Source: Liriodendron chinense (Eukaryota > Streptophyta > Magnoliopsida > Magnoliales > Magnoliaceae). Taken from it: 64,000 nt of DNA. This document shows positions 55,196 to 64,000 of this stretch, in pieces (the first letter of the stretch is position 1; every line of letters begins with the position of its first letter). The DNA lies in contig ML058407.1 of NCBI GenBank assembly GCA_003013855.2, forward strand, positions 3,162,001 through 3,226,000. The letters run 5' to 3'. The notes beneath the pieces are model-generated. The model saw only the letters and a program-made list of their open reading frames with translations. It made no database searches and was not told the DNA's origin. Position numbers and translations under genes: made by a program.

Positions 55196-55690
55196 TATGT
55201 CCCGTTGGGAACGTAACCACTCTAATCGTCTCCAATCAGAAGGTGGTTTAGTTAGACCATTGTCAGTCCATAGACGAGTCCGAAACTACCAAGAACATTG
55301 TGAAAATTTGGGGAGTATAAATTAAACACCTTTAAGGATCCCCCCCCCCCCCCCCCCCCACTCGAACTACAAACGCAAATCAAAAGGGAGTAGGAGAGAA
55401 TGAGGTACATAACGTTCCTCCAATGAGATCACTGCGGGATTACCTACAACCAGCCTGTGCAATTACACCCTCTTGCGTGGTTCTACCACCAAATGGGGGA
55501 AACATTGACATAAAGCCGTGTGTAATTCAACTTATACCAAAGTTCCATGGGCTAGACTCTGACCGCCCATATCTGCACTTGAAAGAATTCGAAGAAGTGG
55601 TGGCTACCTTGCAATACACCAATGTTTCAGAAGATACTATTAAACTTAAACTCTTTCTAGCTGGGCTGTGGATTGGGGCTTACAAGGGTG
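55196..55690 (+). pseudogene. Athila-like gag, 5' part
   Basis: The ATG at about 55196 opens MSRWERNHSNRLQ and stops near 55324; a 20-base C run follows (55340-55359). From about 55400 an open stretch gives PMRSLRDYLQPACAITPSCVVLPP, IDIKPCVIQLIPKFHGLDSDRPYLHLKEFEEVVATLQYTNVSEDTIKLKLF, the N-terminal gag pattern of Athila-like elements. Homology ends at about 55670, and the rest of gag and protease are absent. Confidence 0.8.
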
Positions 55691-58600
55691 AGTTTGGCTG
55701 GGTTTGGACATGGGATTTGAGGGTATGGTCCTCCATTCATTCAGCTATCTCTACCAACATTGTAGCCGAAGGTGGGGTGTTTACAGATGCCCCTCTTTGG
55801 CAGAGGTTGCGTGCAACCGAATGTCAAAGCGAGTGGACACCCCACTTCTGACCCGGTCATTCATAGATCGTGGTCTGAAATCTTTGCTTGCCTTTGCATC
55901 TAAGTCAGTTGATTGTCTAGAAATTGATCACTCGCACATACCGCGGGAGTTTGGAGAAAACGTTGCGATTGTCCCTGCATGCGCTGCAACCTGGGTACCC
56001 AATCGCAACCCTTCCATTCCCGATCGGTACTAACATCGAAAAGGTATGGTAGAGCCTCTGCGTCCGTCATAGTCTTACGAGGTTACCGACCCGGAGATTA
56101 ATTGTTCGATGCTTTCCTGGATCACTCCAGGAATACTTGTTTCGCTTGACTGTTAAAGTGGTTAGCCCTGTATCCATGTAGTCTTACGGGAGATCACTAC
56201 GCCAACTTGGACTCAGTCAAGGTACTTCAGGCATCCACGCCTGGGTGTGTGCGGGTGAACTCTTTCCAACCAATCTGCTGGTTTTGATACTTGGTTTTCA
56301 ATTCATTCTTTCCTAGATTGTGGTTTGGAATCTTTGTTTTCCTTTGTATCTGAGTCAGTCGATTGACTGGAAATTGATAACTCACACATACCGCAGGAGT
56401 TTGGAGGAAATGTTGCGATTGTCCCTGCATGCGCTGCAACCTGGGTACCCAATCGCAACCCTTCCATTCCTGATCGGTACTAACATCGAAAAGGTATAGT
56501 AGAGCCTCTGCGTCCGCCATAGTCTTACGAGGTTACCGACCCGGTGATTGATTGTTTGATGCTTTCCCGGATCACTCCAGAAATACTTGTTTCACTTGAC
56601 TGTCAAAGTGGTTAGCTACCCTGCATCCATGTAGTCTTACGGGAGATCACTACGTCGACTTGGAATCAGTCAAGGTACTTCAAGCATCCACGCCTAGGTA
56701 TGTGCAGGTGAACTCTTTCCACCCAATCTACTGATTTTGATACTTGGGTTACAATTCATCGTTTCCACCGTTCAGATAGTTTCTTTGACCGAGCCTTTTG
56801 GCTTTCATCTTTTCGTATCTTGGCATGTGGTACGACCTCACTGACACTGGAGTTCAGTTCGACCGTACTCTGAGTGCATTGGATCCGATGGTCTTCGAAA
56901 AAACGGTGAGACATAGGATCTTATTTGATTTTTGCGTCGACTCCTACCCAGAGATATGGAAGATCTCTCGATGTTTTTGGAGGCCGAACGCTCTACTGGG
57001 AAAATATTTTTGGATTTTGAAAAGGTACCCACTCTGGGGAGTGATACTCTGTGGGGTTTTTCTTTACAAATAGGAATATATATAATATTTTTATCTTTTC
57101 GAAAAAGAAATCTGGCTTACACTCGCCTCCACTAGGGATGCCTGTAGGGTCTTTGGCTAACCGACTTTTATTTTGAAGGAAGATAAACATGATGATTGAT
57201 GCGATGCATGGGGATGCATGGAGATGCATATTTGATGATGGATGCATGGTTTGGCTCATTCTCTTTCAGTTTGATGATTTCGCTTTTGCTGGGGATGAAG
57301 AGAACTTTGAGCTTATTGCATGTAAGGTTATGCTCCCTTGGAGATTTTCTTTTCAATGCGGATGTTTAGTCAGCGGGTTGGTCAAGATCCCGACCCGTGG
57401 TCGATCAAGTCTATCTTCCCAAGATGCCGTTTCTTTGCTAATGGGGATGGATGAAGGATATCATCAGACCTTAAGATGTTCTTTCTAGGAATGGATGTGA
57501 TTGGGACGGTGCTTGGTCGCCAGTTTTGGTCAAGATTCCAATTTGCGGGCGATCGGATCCGTCATCCCAAACTGTGAAATGAGTGAGCGGAGTTCGAGAT
57601 TCCTGAAGTGCAGTGCTGGGGATAGTGACAATTTTTGTGATTTTTTGTAAATATGTGGTTCGAATCTTTACCTGAGTAGTCGGGATGAAGATCGGTTATT
57701 CGAAACAAATGAAGTATTTTTGTGATTTTGAAAATATTTGGTCCAAGTAAAGATCGGTATTATTGAAAGCAAGGGAAATATTTTATGATTTTTTAAAGAT
57801 GATTTTGCAATGTTTTGGTATTTTTTCTGATTTTTCTAAATTGCAGGGAAAGATACGGAATTTTCATCCATTTCCAGCTTTTACTGCTAGTAAGGTACCT
57901 GATCCATTTCACGTCAGCGAGCAAGACGAATCTCACACAGTTAAGTGCCGTAGTTTTACATCTTCGGATGAGGGAATTTTGAGGGTTTTCAGTCAACACA
58001 CCCACAAAGTTGCCTGTTCCTCATGTGCAATGCACATAGACCATGTATCATCCGACGGACTCCTTCGGCCACAAAATGAGCCACATCCTCACATTTCCCT
58101 TTGTCAATCCAGTTTGGGGCCTTATGCTGCTCACAATTCCTGTGAGGGCGCGCTTCATCTCCCAAATGCCTTAATCCCCTTCATGAGTTTTAGGAACAGG
58201 GAACATCCGTCAGATTCAACAGCGACTTCCAAATCAAGGTTGTCTATCACGATGCGTTCAACACGAACAGGATCGCGGGGTTCTGCCCGCCTCAGCCCTT
58301 ACCTGTTTAGAAGATTCCAGACACCGGTACGATCAAGCGTTAGCCATGTCCAGGACAGGTTGGGGAAAGAAAGCCCCCGAGAAATTAATCCCAATGTAGT
58401 TTTAGGTCTTCGGACCGCTGGGGATAGATTTGCGTAGTTAAAATTGATGGTGAAATTTTTTATTTTGAAAAAGTTCTAGACTTCAACTCGAATGATCGAG
58501 ATTGATACTGGTTTTTATAAAAAGCTAAAAATGTTTTTGGTATATTTTTGAAATGATCAGGGTTATTAAACCTTGATCCGAGCAGTCGAGGACGATGTTG

Positions 58601-58926
58601 GTTTTTTGTTGAAAGCAAGAAAGGTCCCCCGAGAAATTAATCCTAGTGTAGTTTAAGGTTTTCGGACAAAAAATATGTACAGGCTGAAAATACATTCTTT
58701 TTGTGATTTTTTTGAAAAGATCTGGATTATCGAACCTTGAGCCAAGCGGTCGAGGCCGATGCCGATTTTTATTAAAAAGCGTCTCGGGATGTTGTTCCCG
58801 ACGTAGTTTAAGGTCTTCGGACCACGACTTTGTACAAGCTGAAAATACATTCTTTTTGTGATTATTTCGAGATGTTCCAGGCTGTTAAATCCTAATTTGA
58901 GCGATCAAGATTAACAATGATTTTTA
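55691..58926. other. Unrecognised repeat-rich insert replacing gag 3' and protease
   Basis: 3.2 kb with no protein homology I can name. About 55861-56310 and 56311-56760 are two diverged copies of a roughly 450-bp unit (TGCGATTGTCCCTGCATGCG, GATCACTCCAG(G/A)AATACTTG and TAGTCTTACGGGAGATCACT occur in both). From 57620 to 58926 a theme recurs several times: TTTTGTGATTTTTT, a GAGCAGTCGAGG-like block, TTTTTATTAAAAAGC and TTTAAGGTCTTCGGAC. Frames such as 57763-58437 (224 codons) have no recognised domain. It could be a degraded LTR or another element; no clear target duplication was found. Confidence 0.5.
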
Positions 58927-61747
58927 TTGAAAATCTCTGACCAAGAGCTCAAGTTGATTGAGCTACTCAAAGAACATAGGGGAGCCATAGGATGGACAAT
59001 AGCGAATCTCAAGGGGATAGACTCTTCGGTTTGTACTCACCGTATACACCTCGAAGAAAATGCAAAAACGACTAGACAACCTCAAAGAAGGCTAAATTCA
59101 AACATGATAGAGGTTGTCAAAGCAGAGGTGTTAAAGCTACTAGATGTGGGTATCATCTACCCCATCTCAGATAGCCAATGGGTGAATCCTACCCAAGTTG
59201 TCCCTAAGAAGTCCGGTATTACCATTGTAGAAAACGCCAACAATGAGCTTATACCAACTAGAGTGACCATCGGTTGGCGTATGTGCATTGATTATCAGAA
59301 GCTAAACATGGTCACTAGGAAGGACCACTTCCCTCTCCATTTATGGATCAAATTTTGGAGAGGTTGGCAGGTCATTCCTATTATTGCTTCCTAGATGGCT
59401 ATTCCGGTTACAATCAAATTGAAATAGCCCCATAAGACCAAGATAAGACCATTTTTACATGCCCATTCGGCACCTTCGCATACCGAAGAATGCCATTCGG
59501 GCTATGTAATGCACCCACCACATTCCAACGATGCATATTGAGTATTTTCTCGGACATGGTGGGTGAATTTCTCGAGGTATTCATGGATGATTTTTTTATT
59601 TTAGGTTGTACTTTTGATGAGTGCCTCAATCACTTGAGGTTGGTCTTGACAAGGTGTGAGGAGAAAAACCTCGTCTTAAACTGGGAAAAGTGTCATTTCA
59701 TGGTGCAAAGAGGAATAGTCCTTGGACACATCATCTCGTCTAATGAAATAAAGGTAGACCGGGCTAAAATCGATATAATTTCCAATCTACCACCACCCAA
59801 AAGCATATGCGATGTGCGGTCCTTCCTTGGACACGCCGGTTTTTATAGAAGGTTCATAAAGGATTTTAGTCATATCTCAAGGCCCTTATGTAACCTTCTC
59901 CAAAAGGAGAACCAATTTGAGTGGAGTGTCGAATGTCAATTAGCCTTTTCAAAGCTAAAAGACATGTTGACAATCGCTCCTATCATGCAACCACCGGATT
60001 GGTCCATACCTTTTGATTTGATGTGCTATGCGAGCGATTATGCTATTGGGGCGGTGTTAGGCCAAAAGAAGGATAAGAAGCCCCATGTTATCTATTATGC
60101 TAGTAGGACTTTGAATCCCGCCCAAGTCAATTACTTGACTACGAAGAAGGAGCTCCTACCCATCATTTTTGCCTTGGACAAATTCAGGCCTTACTTAATA
60201 GGATCCAAGGTCATTGTTTACACAGATCATGCGGCACTGAAACACCTTCTTTCTAAGAAGGATGCTAAGCCCCGTTTGCTTACATGGATCCTACTCCTTC
60301 AAGAATTCGATTTGGAGATCAAAGACAAGAAAGGAGTCGAGAATGTGGTGGCGGATCATCTATCCCGCCAGTCCGACCTAATTCCATTAACGAGTCACCT
60401 ATTGAGGACTCATTCCCTGATGAGCAATTCTTTGTTGCTACGCATCCACCATGGTACGCTAACATAGATAATTATCTTTCCACAGGTGCAATGCCAACTC
60501 ATTGGACTGCGCAGGATAAGCGAAAATTTCTAAGGAAAGTGCGCAGATTTTTCTGGGATGAACCTTTACTATTTAAATATTGCCCAGATCAAATTATTAG
60601 GAGATGTGTCCCTAACGATGAACATAATTCTGTCATCTCCTTTTGTCATGATCAAGCATGTGGGGGTCATTTTTCCACCAAAAAAATCACTGCAAAAATT
60701 CTACAGTGTGGTTTTTATTGGCCCACGTTATTTAAAGACACCCACGAGTTTTGCAAAGCATACGAGCGTTGCCAAAAGTTAGGAGGATTATCACATCGAA
60801 ATATGATGCCTCTTACCCCAATTCAACATCTTGAAGTCTTTGACTGTTGGGGCATCGATTTCATGGGACCATTCCCCTCATCTTTTGGATACATCTACAT
60901 ATTGCTTGCCGTAGACTATGTGTCTAAATGGATAAAGGCTATTCCATGTAGAACCAATGATCATCGTACGGTTCTAAAGTTCCTTAAAGAAAACATACTT
61001 TCCAGATTTGGAACGCCTCGAGCCATCATTAGTGATGGTGGTTCTCACTTTTACAATAGGCCTTTTGAAGCCTTAATGAAGAAACATGGCATTAGGCATA
61101 AAGTGAGTACCCCATACCACCCACAGACGAGTGGGCAAGCTGAAATTTCCAATCGGGAAATCAAACAGATTTTGGAAAAGACGGTGAGGGCGGATCGCAA
61201 AGATTGGTCACTGAGATTAGATTATGCGCTTTGGGCTCACCGTACCACTTACAAGACCCCCATTGGAATGTCCCCTTGTAGACTTGTCTATGGGAAAGCT
61301 TGCCACTTGCCTGTGGAGATTGAACACAAAGCCTATTGGGCAATTCGAGCATTGAATTTTAACATTGACAAGGCTAGCTTACTTCGCAAACTCCAACTTA
61401 ATGAGCTTGATGAGATCCGGAACGATGCTTATGAGAACTCGAGGATTTACAAGAGTAGGATGAAGGCCTTTCATGACAAACACATCTTCAGGAAATCCTT
61501 CCATGAAGGTCAGAAAGTGCTCTTGTACAATTCCCGACTTCATCTTTTTTTGGAAAAATTGAGATCTCGATGGACCAGCCCATATGTTGTTAAAGAAGTT
61601 TTTCCTCATGGGGCCATCGAGATAGAGAATGCTACAAATGGTAATTATTTTAAAGTGAATGGACAACACCTTAAGCCATTTGTTGAGAAATTTGATTCAG
61701 AGGATATGTCCATCACTCTGAATGATCCTGTGTATCAAGATGATTGA
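58927..61747 (+). pseudogene. Athila-like pol of element E: RT, RNase H, integrase
   Basis: 58927-59394 encodes the RT N-terminus (ELLKEHRGAIGWTIANLKGID...CTHRIHLEENAK, GWRMCIDYQKLN). A small deletion near 59335 shifts the frame. It resumes at MPFGLCNAPTTFQRC (59490) with FMDDF intact, then LNWEKCHFMVQRGIVLGH, ASDYAIGAVLGQKKDKKPHVIYYASRTLNPAQ (RNase H) and VADHLSR. After another shift near 60370 integrase runs to 61747: WGIDFMGPF, ISDGGSHF and STPYHPQTSGQAEISNREI keep D,D-E. The zinc-finger CEXC reads YERC, so one zinc-binding Cys is lost. It ends DPVYQDD like element 1. Confidence 0.9.
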
Positions 61748-62840
61748 TCTCCTAGTCTGACAGAGGTATAGCTTCCTTAGTAGATTTAATTGTTGGAGTT
61801 GTAGACTTCCATAATTGACTCTCTCAGGTACTATTGTTCCACTCTCTTTTATTTTACCATTGCTCTCATGTTCATGCTCATTGCATATTTTTTTTACATT
61901 GAGGAGAATGCAAGATTTGGTTGGGGGGTGAGATGAGATTCCTCGTCTAGCAGTTTGTAACATTTCGAGCTTCATATGTGCAAAAAATTTTCAAATTTTC
62001 TGAAAATTCAAAACTCGTTTGGAAAACCTTGTTTCTATACACTCGGGATGATATGGGTATAAGAAAAGGAGATATGAAGTGATGAATGTTGCAAGTCTTA
62101 ATCTACTCCTAATATAATGGTTTCATATGTGAATTCCCCTATTTATGTGATCGATAGAAAATTTGGATACTTTTACACCTAGTTCACATTACACGATTTT
62201 TCATGGGTTGAAAGAATTGTGTGATTTATGGATTGGCTAGACTTAGATTTGAGGTGTTGAGGAACCAAGCCGGGGTACTTTGTCCATCTTTGTCCATGGA
62301 AAAAAAATTGAAAGACATGGAATTCTAAAAATCTTATCTAATGTAAAAGAAAAAGAAAAGGAAGGATGAAAATTGAGAATGATGGAGAAAATGGTCGAAA
62401 ATTCCGAAAAGGGCTACCTATTACCAACCGGGGGATGGTCTATTCATAACCAAAGCCGGAAATGGGATATGGCGTGAAAGCCGTCGGAAGGACGGTAAGG
62501 CAAATTCTTGTCATAGGCTTGTTGTTGATCTGTACACCTTAAGATCTATAGCTTAGTTGATCCATGAAGAAGATGATCCTGCAAACGCAGGAGATGAGCC
62601 ATCACTATGCACATTAGGTTAAATTTTGTTCAAAGTTCTTCTATTTATCAATCAATCAGCAGGAATTCTATATGAACACTTTTTATATTTTGATTTTAAG
62701 GTTGCAACCTCTATCACCCAGTTTCTCTAATTTTTGCACTCATATATCTTGGAATGAATAGAAGCATTGTTTTTTAAGGAGAGTTGGATTTTAGAAGATT
62801 GAACTTGTTTCACACATGTTTTGCTCGGGACGAGCAAAAA
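61748..62840 (+). other. 3' untranslated region of element E
   Basis: It corresponds to 8097-9221 of element 1. It contains an internal polypurine-like tract TTTGGTTGGGGGGTGAGATG at 61917-61936, about 900 bp before the true PPT. No credible gene is seen; the region is AT-rich with a TGTCCATCTTTGTCCATGG repeat at 62281-62300. Confidence 0.65.
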
Positions 62841-62856
62841 GCTGGTTGGGGGGGTG
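62841..62856 (+). other. Polypurine tract of element E
   Basis: GCTGGTTGGGGGGGTG abuts the TG of the 3' LTR and is the counterpart of 8081-8096. Confidence 0.8.
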
Positions 62857-64000
62857 TGTTGAGCTCCCATTTTATACATTTTCTAGCCCATTACATCACA
62901 TTACATGCATTGTTTGCATGCTTAAAAGACCCATCTAATGCTTATTTTGTGTATGTAGGAATTAAAGAGAGAAGTCATGAATTTGTTACTAAAAGGGCCC
63001 TTTGGAACTACATTGAAGACACTGACAAGAGGCCCTGAAGAACCACATCAGAAAGACCTGGATCGGCCAAAAGAAAGAAGAGTTTAGCATGCATATCGGA
63101 AGGCCACTGGGCGCTCTATCAAAACATGGCCGGGCGCCCGAAATTGAGAGGATTTGCGTTGAAAATGCTGGACAGTTCTGGACCTGACCGGGCGCCCGAC
63201 CACCATCTGGCCAGGCGCTCGATATTCAAAGAGGATTTCATCAAAAAGCACTGACTGAATTCAAGCACGGTTGGGCTCCCGACAACTACCTGACTGGGCG
63301 CCCGACCAACGTCCGATGACTGACATATGTGTGTAAGTTTTTACACAATCCGAGGCAGTTAGTGGTTTTTCCTATAAAAGGACACCTTGGCATACTTGTT
63401 AAGGTATCCTAGAAGAGTTCTAAGTTCGTGAGGAGAAAGGGAAATCACCGTGACGCGACCGCAACTCCTCCAATTAGGGTTTTTTCTAGTTTTTCATGTT
63501 TTTATGTAGTTTTTCTTTGAATTCTAGTTGAAGCATGATAATGCTCGACTAGAACCTCTTAGCTAAGGCTAAGAGGTGAAGCTTGTGAGTAGTTATCATG
63601 TTGGATTCGTTCTATTTCAAGTACTTTGCTTAAAGTTTTGATTTTTAAGTTCTAGTTTGAATAAAAGTGATCTTTTTGGATGTTTTATGAGAATTCATGT
63701 GCTTCAAACATGAGTTCCTTGCAATTCTCTAAGATTATCATGTTTGGATTGATTATATTCGAATTGTAGTAAACCTAGAGCGTACCATAGTCTTAACCGT
63801 ACCAGCAATGAAGTTTCCGATGTATAAGCTGAAGATACCCGAAGTAATCTTGATTTGGAATAAGAAGTTTAACTCATTTCTAACAAACATAAACTTACGG
63901 TATAGAAGGTTGATCTTTTCTCTATCTTGAAGTTAAGATCAACACAATACGAACCTACTTACTTAAGTGTACTCCTGATAGTGTTCACCTAGGAGTTTTT
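62857..64000 (+). mobile_element. 3' LTR of element E (GGGCGCCC subfamily), cut by window end
   Basis: It starts TGTTGAGCTCCCATTTTATAC and keeps the Athila-type landmarks: CTATAAAAGGACACC at about 63372-63386, the leader hairpin (63555-63576), GAATTCATGTGCTTC and TTGCAATTCTCT(A/G)AGATTATCATG. Its U3 palindromes are GGGCGCCC or variants, paired, starting at 63109, 63132, 63190, 63213, 63273 and 63296, not GACCGGTC as in the 5' LTR. The right end is outside the window. Confidence 0.8.
63555..63576 (+). other. Leader hairpin with compensatory stem change
   Basis: CCTCTTAGC, TAAG, GCTAAGAGG: both sides of one stem pair differ from the reference copy (C-G to T-A), keeping a perfect 9-bp stem. Confidence 0.75.

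Noticed and set aside
57763..58437. 224-codon frame in the unrecognised block
   Set aside because: No domain, no family resemblance, and it runs through repeat motifs that recur in other phases; listed only as part of the block.

Overview
This window looks like intergenic heterochromatin of a large flowering-plant nuclear genome. No intact nuclear cellular gene is visible. Almost all of the sequence is LTR retrotransposon, in several nested layers: Ty1/copia, and the Ty3/gypsy lineages Athila-like, Tat-like, Tekay/Del-like chromovirus and a Reina/CRM-like chromovirus. One block of DNA of plant-mitochondrial type carries an open rps2 gene. Mitochondrial rps2 is kept in monocots and early-diverging angiosperms such as magnoliids and is generally lost in core eudicots, so the organism is probably not a core eudicot. 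That placement is inference.

Left part (1-15847). A 2.65-kb solo LTR (724-3375) has a perfect 5-bp target duplication ACACG and sits beside an older, inverted relative. Next are degenerate copia LTRs and gag pieces (3405-6732, resuming at 14426). An Athila-like element on the minus strand (6738-14420) split the copia gag inside its zinc-knuckle codons. That element has lost gag and protease, and a further solo LTR (11678-13205) sits in its right LTR. At 15302 another LTR of the same broad family begins and is cut by a Tat element at 15848.

Middle part (15848-50438). Three Tat-like elements are nested. Tat A (15848 onward) is interrupted by mitochondrial-type DNA (17449-18243 plus 33020-36472), flanked by a 28-bp direct repeat of Tat A sequence. 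A 14.8-kb Tekay element (18244-33019, target duplication GAGTG) lies inside that organellar DNA, and its right LTR holds a copia solo LTR (30902-32681, GTGTG). Tat B starts at 37224. Tat C (38388-49941, GTCAT) lies at the start codon of the antisense ORF of Tat B and itself holds an Athila-type solo LTR (41083-42523, CCGCC). Tat A and Tat C carry an antisense gene between the 3' LTR and pol, with a TATA-like box and a GT-AG intron at the same codon position; Tat B has a different antisense reading frame.

Right part (50439-64000). A Reina/CRM-like chromovirus (LTR, PBS, gag, protease) is cut at 53520 by an Athila-like LTR, followed by PBS, gag, about 3.2 kb of unrecognised repeats, RT-RNase H-integrase, and a 3' LTR that leaves the window. 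The two LTRs of this apparent element belong to different subfamilies.

The most unusual signal is in the U3 regions. Athila-like, copia and chromovirus LTRs carry regularly spaced arrays of short perfect palindromes (GACCGGTC, CGATCAATCG or GGGCGCCC types) upstream of their presumed promoters. Spacings are mostly near multiples of one DNA helical turn. Between the palindromes, Athila and copia LTRs share a 14-mer in the same orientation. The Athila-type LTRs also encode a 9-bp stem, 4-nt loop hairpin whose stem shows compensatory changes between copies.
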